Origin: Desulfacinum hydrothermale DSM 13146
Lineage (GTDB): Bacteria > Desulfobacterota > Syntrophobacteria > Syntrophobacterales > DSM-9756
DNA: 64,000 nt
NCBI RefSeq assembly: GCF_900176285.1
Contig: NZ_FWXF01000008.1
Coordinates: forward strand, 62,001-126,000
Reading direction: 5' to 3'
Part shown: positions 9,677-21,400 of the stretch, in pieces
Position numbering within the stretch: position 1 is the first letter of the stretch
Layout: each line of letters opens with the position of its first letter
Program-made: the position numbers and the translations under genes
Notes under the pieces: model-generated
The model's input: the letters and a program-made list of their open reading frames with translations, nothing else
Told to the model about the DNA's origin: nothing
Databases searched by the model: none

Positions 9677-10786
9677 ATGAAATGGGAGATCGACCGGGAA
9701 GCTCTCCTATCCGCCCTGACCAAGGTTGTCGGGATCACGGACAAAAAGAGCACCATGCAGGTCTTGAGCCACGTGCTCCTGGAAGCCACCGAAGAACAGC
9801 AGCTCTACCTTTCCGCCACGGACCTGGACATCAGCCTGAAGACCCAGGTGGAGGCCCAGGTGAGTCTAGCAGGAAGAACCACTGTTTCCGCCCGAAAGTT
9901 TTTGGAGTTGATCAAGGAGCTTCGCAATGAAACCGTTCGATGTGAACTGGGAGACAACGAGCGGTTGCGGGTGGCGGCGGGACGTACCCAATACAAGCTG
10001 GCCACCATCCCGGCGGCGGACTTTCCCCACTTTTCCATCGCGGTTTCCAACGAAACCTTTGAGGTGGAGGCAGGGGCCCTGCGCCGGGTACTCACGAGAA
10101 CCGTTTACCCGGTGCCCATGGAAGAGGATTCCCTGAGCATTCCCGGACTTTATTGGCATCCCGTCGGTGAGGATCTACTGCGTATGGTGGGCTCGGATGG
10201 TCACCGATTGGCCTATGACCAGATCCCCTTCCCGGCCCTTCAGTTCATGGGGGACAACAAGGGGATTACGGTGCCCCGAAAGGGCATTCAGGAGATCCTG
10301 CGCCTGCTGGAAAAAACGGATCAGATCTCCTTGGGCCTTTACGAAAACCGCCTTTTTGCACAAACCCCCAACGCCCGTCTGTCCATTCAGCTCTTGGAGG
10401 AGGATTTTCCCCAGTACGATCTCATCATTCCCCAGGAGGCCTCGGGCTTTTTTGAGATGGACCGGCAGGCCTTGATCGGGGCCCTCAAGCGCATGGCGGT
10501 GGTTACGGACCAGACCTGGATTTCCGTGCGTATGACAATCCGCCCCGACCTGTTGATCCTGGAAGCGGGGAATCCAGAGCTGGGAACGGCCCAGGAAGAA
10601 CTTCCCATCCACTACGACGGGGAAGAATTCACCGTGGCCTACAATATCCGCTACGTGATCGAGGCGCTCCAGAACATGCAGGCGGAAAAGGTTCGGGTCC
10701 AGTGGCTGGACGAGTACCACGGCGGATTGTTCTTGGAGCCGGACAATCCGGACCACTTGGCGCTGGTGATGCCCATGATGGTGTAA
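9677..10786 (+). CDS. dnaN: DNA polymerase III sliding clamp (beta subunit)
   Basis: Ring-shaped clamp that tethers DNA polymerase III to DNA, 369 residues, the usual length. The family N-terminus, the three repeated clamp domains and the C-terminal MPMMV end (usual family form MPMR) are visible. Start ATG has GGGAG 7 nt upstream. dnaA is not upstream: the neighbour is the divergent fhs. recF is also missing between dnaN and gyrB. Confidence 0.98.
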   Translation: MKWEIDREALLSALTKVVGITDKKSTMQVLSHVLLEATEEQQLYLSATDLDISLKTQVEAQVSLAGRTTVSARKFLELIKELRNETVRCELGDNERLRVAAGRTQYKLATIPAADFPHFSIAVSNETFEVEAGALRRVLTRTVYPVPMEEDSLSIPGLYWHPVGEDLLRMVGSDGHRLAYDQIPFPALQFMGDNKGITVPRKGIQEILRLLEKTDQISLGLYENRLFAQTPNARLSIQLLEEDFPQYDLIIPQEASGFFEMDRQALIGALKRMAVVTDQTWISVRMTIRPDLLILEAGNPELGTAQEELPIHYDGEEFTVAYNIRYVIEALQNMQAEKVRVQWLDEYHGGLFLEPDNPDHLALVMPMMV

Positions 10787-10847
10787 AAGACGCATTTAAG
10801 CTGCTAAAATAACAAATTAAAAACCGACCGCCCCGCCCACTTTTCCG

Positions 10848-10878
10848 TTGATCCTTTCGCTCAAATGGGATATATAAA
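10848..10878 (+). promoter_or_regulatory. probable promoter of gyrB
   Basis: TTGATC at 10848-10853 is followed after 17 bp by TATATA (10871-10876), overlapping TATAAA at 10873-10878. It lies in the 195-bp dnaN-gyrB gap, about 105 bp before gyrB, and just before a large inverted repeat. Confidence 0.45.
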
Positions 10879-10886
10879 ACCGTTTG

Positions 10887-10921
10887 GCATGTGCGCTGTT
10901 TGCCTTGCCCAGCGCACATGC
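10887..10921 (+). repeat. perfect 12-bp inverted repeat in the gyrB leader
   Basis: GCATGTGCGCTG (10887-10898) and CAGCGCACATGC (10910-10921) are exact complements around an 11-nt loop. There is no T-run, so it is not an intrinsic terminator. It would lie at or near the 5' end of the gyrB mRNA if the promoter at 10848-10878 is right, or could act as an operator or a supercoiling-sensitive cruciform. Confidence 0.8.
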
Positions 10922-10972
10922 GTCGCCCGCTCGAACCGGTTGTTCGATGGCTGTGACGAAAACGAGGATTGA

Positions 10973-13399
<2,427 letters not shown>

Positions 13400-13531
13400 C
13401 GTGGAAGGAACTGCCGAGGCAAGCAGGAGGCTCCTGGATCCAAGGCGCGGTTGGGGACGCCGGGTGTGCTGTGGCGTGGTGAGTGTTGCAGCACTTCACC
13501 TCTCACGACGAACGGATGATGGACGACAACG

Positions 13532-15943
13532 ATGACGCAACCGACCATCAACATCGAAGACGAAATCAAGCTTTCTTACCTGGACTATGCCATGAGCGTG
13601 ATCATCGGAAGAGCGCTTCCCGATGTCCGCGACGGCCTCAAGCCCGTGCACCGGCGTGTGCTTTATGCCATGCACGAGCTCAAAAACGACTACAACAAGC
13701 CCTACAAGAAATCCGCTCGTATCGTGGGTGATGTGATCGGTAAGTACCATCCCCACGGGGATTCCGCCGTCTATGACACCATCGTGCGCATGGCCCAGGA
13801 CTTTTCCATGCGCTATCCCCTGGTGGACGGTCAGGGCAATTTCGGTTCCGTGGACGGGGACCCCCCGGCCGCCATGCGCTACACGGAGATCCGCATGGCG
13901 CGCCTGGCCCACGAATTCCTGAAGGACATCGAAAAGAAGACGGTTGAATTCGCGCCCAACTACGACAACTCCCTTCAGGAACCCACCGTGTTGCCCACGC
14001 GGGTACCCAATCTGCTGCTCAACGGTTCTTCGGGCATCGCCGTGGGCATGGCCACCAACATTCCGCCTCACAACATCACGGAGCTGTGTCGGGGGCTTCA
14101 GGCCCTGCTGAAGGATCCGGGGTTGACCAGTCGGGATCTCATGGAACATATCCCCGGACCCGACTTTCCCACCGGCGGGTTTATCGTGGGCAAGGAGGGC
14201 ATCCGGGAGGCCTATGAAACCGGCCGCGGCCTGGTGCGTATGCGCGGGCGGGTGGAACTGGAGGAGGCGGGCAAGCGCCAGCAGTTGGTGGTGACGGAGC
14301 TTCCGTACCAGGTGAACAAGGCCAAGCTGCAGGAACGGATTGCGGAGCTGGTCAAGGAAAAGCGCATCACGGGCATCCAGGACATCCGTGACGAGTCCAG
14401 CCGAGAGGGCATGCGGATCGTTCTGGTGCTCAAAACCGGGGAAAACCCGCAGGTGGTGGAAAACCAGCTCTACAAGTTCACCGCCCTGGAGTCCACCTTC
14501 GGGGTGATCCTGCTGGCCGTGGTGGACAATCGTCCCCAACTGCTCAATCTCAAGGGGATGCTGTCCCATTTTCTCGATTTCCGCCGCCAGGTGGTGATCC
14601 GCAGAACCCGTTACGACTTGGAACAGGCCGAAAAGCGGGCCCACGTGCTGGAAGGACTCAAGATCGCCTTGGATCACCTGGATGCAATCATCCAACTGAT
14701 CCGATCCGCGCCCAATCCGCCCACGGCCAAGGAACGGTTGATGGATCGATTCGGATTGAGCGCCGTGCAGGCCCAGGCCATCCTGGACATGCGCCTGCAG
14801 CGGCTGACCGGCCTGGAACGCGACAAGATCCTGAAAGAATACGAGCAGGTTCTGAAAGATATCGAGCGCTACCGCCAGATCCTCGCCTCCCCGGCCCTGG
14901 TGGACCAAATCATCCACGAGGAGCTGGAAGAGCTGGTGAACACCTACGGGGACGGACGCCGCACGGAAATCGTTCCCGATGCCCGGGATGTGAGCCTGGA
15001 GGATCTGATCGACGAGAAGGAAGTGGTGGTGACCATTTCCCATGCCGGCTATGTGAAGCGCACCCCTGTGGAGATCTACCGCAGCCAGCGCCGGGGCGGA
15101 CGAGGCCGCATGGGCATGAGCACGCGCAAGGAAGATTTCGTGCGTTCCGTTTTCACGGCCTCCACCCACGACTACCTGCTGGTGTTCACCTCGCTGGGCC
15201 GCCTTTACTGGCTCAAGGTTTACAACATCCCCGAGGTGGGTCCGACGGCCAGCGGCAAAGCCATTGTGAACCTGCTGCCTTTGCTGGAGGGCGAGCGGGT
15301 GGCCACGGTCATGCCGGTGCGTGCCTTCGATGAAGGCTACCACGTGGTCATGGCCACCCGGAAGGGAATCGTCAAGAAGACGGCGCTGAGCGCCTTTGCC
15401 AACCCCCGTTCCGTGGGGATCCGGGCCATCCGGATCGACGAGGGCGACGAACTCATCTCGGTTTGCCTGACCGACGGAAAGCAGGATCTCTTTTTCATGA
15501 GCCGGGCGGGTAAGTGCATCCGTATCCATGAAACGACCGTTCGCGCCATGGGGCGCTCCACCCGCGGGGTGAAGGCCATGGAGCTGGCCGGCAGTGAATT
15601 GATCGGAATGGACACCATCATCGACGGTCATTCCATCCTGGTGGTCACCCAGAAGGGATTCGGCAAGAGAACCGCCTCTTCGGCCTACCGGGTGCAGGGC
15701 CGTGGCGGCCAGGGGGTGATCAACATCAAAATCACCCACAAGAACGGGCCGGTGGTGGCCTTTCGGCAAGTGAGCCGGGAAGACGAGATCCTGTTGATCA
15801 CCAACACGGGCCGATTGATCCGCCTGGCCGTAGCCGATATCCGGGAGGTTGGACGTTCGACCCAGGGGGTCAAGCTGATGGATCTGAACGAGGGCGAAGA
15901 AATCGTGGATGCGGCCGTGGTGGCCGAATCCGAGGAGGAATAG
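13532..15943 (+). CDS. gyrA: DNA gyrase subunit A
   Basis: DNA cleavage and rejoining subunit of gyrase, 803 residues. The catalytic tyrosine is in AAMRYTEIR. The quinolone-determining region reads [10 protein letters not shown], with the Ser and Asp of susceptible enzymes intact. The GyrA box [11 protein letters not shown] and the six-bladed C-terminal domain follow, ending in an acidic tail (ESEEE). The Shine-Dalgarno signal before the ATG is weak (GGACGA). gpsA begins 5 bp after the stop, so the two are co-transcribed. Confidence 0.99.
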   Translation: MTQPTINIEDEIKLSYLDYAMSVIIGRALPDVRDGLKPVHRRVLYAMHELKNDYNKPYKKSARIVGDVIGKYHPHGDSAVYDTIVRMAQDFSMRYPLVDGQGNFGSVDGDPPAAMRYTEIRMARLAHEFLKDIEKKTVEFAPNYDNSLQEPTVLPTRVPNLLLNGSSGIAVGMATNIPPHNITELCRGLQALLKDPGLTSRDLMEHIPGPDFPTGGFIVGKEGIREAYETGRGLVRMRGRVELEEAGKRQQLVVTELPYQVNKAKLQERIAELVKEKRITGIQDIRDESSREGMRIVLVLKTGENPQVVENQLYKFTALESTFGVILLAVVDNRPQLLNLKGMLSHFLDFRRQVVIRRTRYDLEQAEKRAHVLEGLKIALDHLDAIIQLIRSAPNPPTAKERLMDRFGLSAVQAQAILDMRLQRLTGLERDKILKEYEQVLKDIERYRQILASPALVDQIIHEELEELVNTYGDGRRTEIVPDARDVSLEDLIDEKEVVVTISHAGYVKRTPVEIYRSQRRGGRGRMGMSTRKEDFVRSVFTASTHDYLLVFTSLGRLYWLKVYNIPEVGPTASGKAIVNLLPLLEGERVATVMPVRAFDEGYHVVMATRKGIVKKTALSAFANPRSVGIRAIRIDEGDELISVCLTDGKQDLFFMSRAGKCIRIHETTVRAMGRSTRGVKAMELAGSELIGMDTIIDGHSILVVTQKGFGKRTASSAYRVQGRGGQGVINIKITHKNGPVVAFRQVSREDEILLITNTGRLIRLAVADIREVGRSTQGVKLMDLNEGEEIVDAAVVAESEEE

Positions 15944-15948
15944 GGCTC

Positions 15949-16989
15949 GTGGGAACAGGGGAACGGATCGCGGTGATCGGGGCCGGCAGCTGGGGAACGG
16001 CTCTGGCCCAGCTTCTGGCGGAAAAAGGCTATGGCGTGGATTTGTGGGTCTATGAGCCGGAACTGTGCGAAACCATCCGCCGTACCCGGGAAAACGACTA
16101 CTATCTCAAAGGCTTTCGCCTGAGCGAACAGATCACTCCGTCCACCGACCTGGCTGGGATCGTTGCTTCCCATCGGGTGCTGGTCATGGTGGTCCCGTCC
16201 CATGTGTATCGCAGCGTGGCCTCGCGCATGGTGCCCCATCTGAAAAAGGGCTCCATTCTGGTGTCGGCCACCAAGGGCATCGAAAACGAGACGCTGCTCA
16301 CCATGTCGGGCATCTGGAAGGAGTTGCTGGATCCGTCCTTGGAAGCCCACGTGGTGACCCTGGCAGGCCCTTCGTTTGCCCGGGAAGTCATGCAGAAGAC
16401 CCCCACCGCCGTGACCGTGGCCGCCGATTCCCTGGCGGTGGCCGAAACGGTCCAGCGCATCTTCCACGCCCCGGCTTTTCGCGTGTACACGAGCCAGGAC
16501 AAGGTGGGGGTGGAGCTGGCCGGGGCCCTGAAAAACGTGATCGCCCTGGCGGCGGGCACCTGTGACGGCCTGGGCTACGGCCATAACACTCGGGCGGCCC
16601 TCATCACCCGGGGGCTGGCGGAGATCACCCGGCTGGGGGTCCGCCTGGGAGCGCATCCCATGACCTTTGCGGGGTTGTCCGGCATCGGGGATCTGCTGCT
16701 CACGTGCACGGGGGATCTGAGCCGAAACCGGACGGTGGGATACCGGCTGGGTCGAGGCGAGAAGCTCTCGGATATCTTGGCGGACATGCGCATGGTGGCC
16801 GAAGGGGTGAAGACGAGCAAATCCGTTTATCATCTTGCCCGCAAGATGGAGGTGGACATGCCCATCAGTGAGCAGATCTACAAGGTGCTCTACGAGGACA
16901 AGGATCCCCGGCAGGCGGTGCGCGATCTCATGGAAAGGGATCTCAAATCGGAGATGGAATTTCCTTTGGGCATGCCGCAGGGAAGCTGA
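15949..16989 (+). CDS. gpsA: NAD(P)-dependent glycerol-3-phosphate dehydrogenase
   Basis: Makes sn-glycerol 3-phosphate from dihydroxyacetone phosphate for phospholipid synthesis; cytosolic, 346 residues. The N-terminal Rossmann GAGSWGTALA, the active-site region GVELAGALKNVIALA and RNRTVG are present. Start is GTG at 15949, with GAGGAGG inside the end of gyrA, so translation is probably coupled. Usual family length is 330-340. Confidence 0.97.
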   Translation: MGTGERIAVIGAGSWGTALAQLLAEKGYGVDLWVYEPELCETIRRTRENDYYLKGFRLSEQITPSTDLAGIVASHRVLVMVVPSHVYRSVASRMVPHLKKGSILVSATKGIENETLLTMSGIWKELLDPSLEAHVVTLAGPSFAREVMQKTPTAVTVAADSLAVAETVQRIFHAPAFRVYTSQDKVGVELAGALKNVIALAAGTCDGLGYGHNTRAALITRGLAEITRLGVRLGAHPMTFAGLSGIGDLLLTCTGDLSRNRTVGYRLGRGEKLSDILADMRMVAEGVKTSKSVYHLARKMEVDMPISEQIYKVLYEDKDPRQAVRDLMERDLKSEMEFPLGMPQGS

Positions 16990-17037
16990 CACGGGCGTCT
17001 TGACCGTTGTCTGAGGAGCGCACAGGAAGGTGGTGCC

Positions 17038-18432
17038 GTGTCCAAGGATACTCTGCAGGAAATAGAGCGGCGCGTTCGGGAAAAGAAGGCGGCCTATCAG
17101 CGCTACAATTTTGAAAGGCTCCAGGAGGAAGCCTTCGCCACGTTCTTCGACTTGGCGCAGGAATATACAAGTCTCGAGAATCTTTATCTCATCTGTGTGG
17201 CGGTTCCCAAGGAGTTCTTTGATCTGGACAGCCGCCTGTATGTCCACAATCGAAAGAGCGGTCGTTTGGAGCTGGTGGCCACGAGCAGGGACGGGCTGGT
17301 TACCAGTTCGGAGGACCGGATCGACTTTTCCCTTCCCATCCCCGACCGGATCCAGGAAACCCAGGATTCGGTCCTCTTTCCCATCCGGGGCAATCGAGCT
17401 CTCACCCAGTGGCTTCCCTTCAGCGCCCACGGGGATGTGCTGGGCCTCTTCCAGGTATTTCCCAAGGAGAAGGTGGATGAGAAAGGGCGTTTTTTCCTGG
17501 AAAAGCTGGCCAATCGCATCGGCTATAACCTGCACCAGAAGCTCCTGATCCAGCAAAACCTGGATCACATCAAGTTCATCAACCAGCTGGTGGCCGATAT
17601 CGAACACAACGTCATCTCACCCAACCTTTACTACCGGCTTTTTATCCGCCGGCTCAATAGATCGCTCCAGGGCTACCAGGACGTCCGGGAGAGGCTGCGC
17701 GACCTCATCCTCTTTACCCAAACGCAGGACGAAGAGCTTTGCCGGGAGCTGTGCGAGATCTACCACATGCTGGCCACGGTCACTGAAAGCCTGGAGGAAG
17801 AATGCCGAGCCCTGCAGAAGCACTACGAGCACACCAGCCTCTTTCTGGAAACGCTGCTCAGGCGCGACCACTTCGAAAAGGGCACCTACGTACTTCGGAA
17901 ACAACCGTGTAATTTCAAGACGGAGATCATCGAACCGCTGGTGGAACGCTACCGGCCCATCTTCGAAAAGAACGGAATCACGGTGGACAACCGCCTGGAA
18001 GAGATCCCCGACGAAGAAGTGATTCTTTTTGTGGACAAGGGATTGATTTCCCAGGTCTTTGACAATCTCTTCTCCAACGCGGTCAAATATGCCCGGCCCG
18101 TGCAAGACAGTCGGGGACAAAGCGTCAAACTCATTTCCTACAACCGCAAGATCTTGAAAAACCATTTCAGCGAGGGGATTCACGGCGTTCGGTTCAATAT
18201 CTTCACCACCGGCGAGCCCCTGGATGCCGAGGATGCACAACGCCTTTTCCTGGAAGGCTACCGGGGCTCCAACGTGGGCCAGGAACGGGGAACCGGTCAT
18301 GGGCTCCACTTCGTGAAGAATGTGGTGGAAATCCACGGCGGGCAGGTGGGTTGTGAGCCCAAGAAATATGGCAATGAATTCTATTTCATCCTGCCTCTCA
18401 AGGAAGAAACACCCCTGGAAGATCTTTCCTGA
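17038..18432 (+). CDS. cytosolic sensor histidine kinase
   Basis: A 464-residue protein with no membrane segment. The first 170 residues look like a GAF-type sensory domain, followed by a helical region with an IEHNVISPN motif as the likely phosphorylated-histidine box, and a C-terminal HATPase domain with an N box (LFSNAVKYA) and a G box (GTGHGLHFVKN). Start GTG at 17038. It lies 48 bp after gpsA. No response regulator is adjacent. It ends 11 bp from the convergent 1570-residue gene. Signal and target are unknown. Confidence 0.82.
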   Translation: MSKDTLQEIERRVREKKAAYQRYNFERLQEEAFATFFDLAQEYTSLENLYLICVAVPKEFFDLDSRLYVHNRKSGRLELVATSRDGLVTSSEDRIDFSLPIPDRIQETQDSVLFPIRGNRALTQWLPFSAHGDVLGLFQVFPKEKVDEKGRFFLEKLANRIGYNLHQKLLIQQNLDHIKFINQLVADIEHNVISPNLYYRLFIRRLNRSLQGYQDVRERLRDLILFTQTQDEELCRELCEIYHMLATVTESLEEECRALQKHYEHTSLFLETLLRRDHFEKGTYVLRKQPCNFKTEIIEPLVERYRPIFEKNGITVDNRLEEIPDEEVILFVDKGLISQVFDNLFSNAVKYARPVQDSRGQSVKLISYNRKILKNHFSEGIHGVRFNIFTTGEPLDAEDAQRLFLEGYRGSNVGQERGTGHGLHFVKNVVEIHGGQVGCEPKKYGNEFYFILPLKEETPLEDLS

Positions 18433-18443
18433 TCCGCCCCTTT

Positions 18444-21400
18444 TCAGTTTGGGACCTTCATGGATTTGTCGTCGATGTAGGCAGCGATCATGAATTCGTA
18501 TTCCTTTCCCACGTGGTGACGGAATCGGAAAAGCTCCTTTTTCAGATCCTGCCAGTAGGCGTCCAACGCCTCGGGATCATCCAAGGCATTGATGGTGACG
18601 GACACCCGAGTGAGGAATTCGTCCCGAACGCGGGACCGATGGAAATCGAAGAGTTCCTGGAGCAAAAAGACGTGGTCTTCGGACAGGGCGCTCTCCTGGA
18701 TTGTCCGCTCCATGTCCGCTTGGATCCGGTCCAGCTCGGAAAATTCCTTCACGTCCGCCAATCGCCTTTGAAACCCTTCCAGGATCTTCTGGCTGATGGC
18801 CCGGAAGTGTTCCTGGTAGGCCTGTTTCAGGATCTCCAGCTGTTCCGCCGTATCGTAGGGAACCCTCTGAAGTTCCTTCACATGGAAGCGATATTTGGAG
18901 CGCAATTCCTCATGGGTGCGGGCGGAGCGCAAATCCCCAATGAGGGAGTCCACATGCAGGGTGTCGCGGAACCCGATGCGCACCCCTGGTCCGTAGGGGC
19001 TGGTTTCAAATAAAAGGCCGTCCAGCAGCCGCCTGTGGCTCCCCTCTGTCATGGGGGCCCTAAGAATGGCTTCCGGGGAAAAACCTTTGAGGATGTTTTT
19101 GAGGGCTTCTTGCTTGCGCTTGGCGCTCTGGCTGAGGGGGCGAAAGCTCACAAGCCCGCGGGCAGGCGTGTCCTCGATGAGCAAATGATAGCTATGGAGG
19201 CCCATGACGAGCAATTTGATGCTCTCTTCGACGCTCAGATAGCGCGTCAGCGGATGAAAATCGTAAACACGAAGGGCCTTCCCCAGGGGGTCCAGACAAT
19301 GCAAAAGGTAACAGCAAACTTCCGGCTCCAGGGACCTGAGGATCTGCAGCGCGTTGGCCGCCCGTTCCAGGGCACGGGTAAAATGCGGCAAGCCGATGCT
19401 CTTGAGTCCTTTCTGATGGTAGATGAAAGGCACGGGAAGGTTCATGTGGAACATTTGCAGGTCCTTGAAATCCACCCATTGGATTTCCAAGAGCCGGAGC
19501 AGCCTTTCGAAGGCGGCGATCTGGCGGCCGCGCCACACCTCCTCGTCCCGGTCCTTTTCGTCCAGAAAGAGACAAGACGTGCCGTCCACGTTCAGCAGGA
19601 AGCAAATCTCAGGGGGAACGGCCTGGGGATCGTGGACCAAGGCCCGGCCCTTTTCCGCGAGAACGTCGTGTAGATGACCTTCCCAGGTACCTCCGGACTT
19701 GATGATGTGCAGGGCCTCGTGGCGATATTCCAGGAAGAGATCCAGGAGGTCTTCCGTCATGAGTCCTTCTTCCACGGCCGCCGCGGCCAGAACGCAATGG
19801 AGTACGTAGGCGTCCAGGAGACGGTCGTCCTTTTCAGCGCTCAGATGTTCCAGAGCCGAGGCAGGCTCGGCGCCTTGAATGACGTGCCCGATCGCCCCGT
19901 GATGGCGCACCAGCTCCAGAATCAGGTGCTGCAGGGGCTCGTCCAGGCCGTACTGATCCAGGATCGCCCGGTGTTCAAGGATGTGGGCGCTGCGCTGCGC
20001 GTGGGTCCAGATGTGTCGCAGAACCTCCTCCTCTTCCGCGTAGCTTTCCATCTTGCCCAGATCCTGAAAGAGCAAGGCCAGCGTAAAGGCCTGGTAGAGC
20101 AAGGGCCGTTGCTGGAGCCGCTCCACCAGATGTTCCAGCGTCTCCAGCTGATGATGTTTGACCCCGATGTCCTCCTCGGCCAGGGGTCCGAATTCCAGCT
20201 TGGCCAGCTGGTAGAAGGTGTTTTGATCCTGGAAGGAATCTCTGTCCTTGGTGATGAGGGCCTGGAACTTGTGCAGGCAGCGCATCACATAGGTCCCCAC
20301 GGATTGTTTCTTACGGGTGGGCCAGTTTTCGATGAAGCGGCTGAGAGTGTGGAATTCGGGCAGAAGAAACTGGAGCAGGGTGGGGCAGTGGTCCACCAGC
20401 AATTCCACCGTGTCGTAGATCTCTTCCGGCACAAAGATTTGGGACAAAAAGACGTGGCGAATTCGTTCCTTGATGGATTCCAACCGCCGACTGATGGGCA
20501 CCGCTCGGTCTGTTTCCCGGCTTTGCCCGTCCGGCTCCTCGCAGTATCCCTGGCACAGATAGACGTTGTAACTTTCCAGTTCGGCAAAGAGGCGTTCCAG
20601 TTCCTGCACGTCCTTTAGGGCGATGTCGTGTAGCCTCCGGTTTTCGAAGTGGACCAGCAATTCCTCCATGCGGACCATGTTTTCATGCACATCCACATAG
20701 GAGACATCGGTTGCCCGGGTGGTGGGGTTTTGGATGAGGCGGATGCCCGTGTGTTTGATGAAGGCCGGTCGGCCTTGGGCGAGGTGGGCCCGGATGCTTT
20801 CCAGATAGTCCGTATTCACCGATTCCGGGGGGAGCTGCAAAAGGGTCTTGCGAATCTTTTCCAGCCGCTCCGGCCTCTTATCCGGTTGGACCGAAGCGAA
20901 AATGGGATTAAAGTTCACAATCTTGTGCTGGCTCACGCTGACCGCCACCCACAGCAGACGAAACCCCGCTTCCGGGCCCAAGTTGGGAAAGAGATGACCC
21001 GTTCCGTGGAATTCGGTCTTGAGAAATTGCCGGAAGAAAAAGGTCTGCCTGGGGATGGGATCCTCACGGAAGCGGGCCCGGAATAGATTGGCCGTGTGGG
21101 CAAGAGTGAGGACCTTGTCCAGCTTCTTCAATCGCTCGGGATTGTAGTCACACAGGACTTCCTTTTCGTGAGGGCCCCTGTCCAGGAATTCCTGCCAATT
21201 GTTTAAGAATTCGAAGAGGTTGAAAAACTTGAGCATTTCCCGGAGGGCCTTGTTTTGAACTCCTCCCAGCTCACTGATCCGCACATCCTCCAGCATATCC
21301 CAATCCAGGCGGGGTTGGGTGGCCACCTGAACGGCATCGTTGTAGACGCGGAACACCTCTTGGGCCTGTTCGGCCGTGAAGTGCTCGCCCAAGGCCGCGG

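Noticed and set aside
18433-18443. Terminator between the histidine kinase and the 1570-residue gene
   Set aside because: The 11-bp gap is too short, and no hairpin with a T-run spans it.
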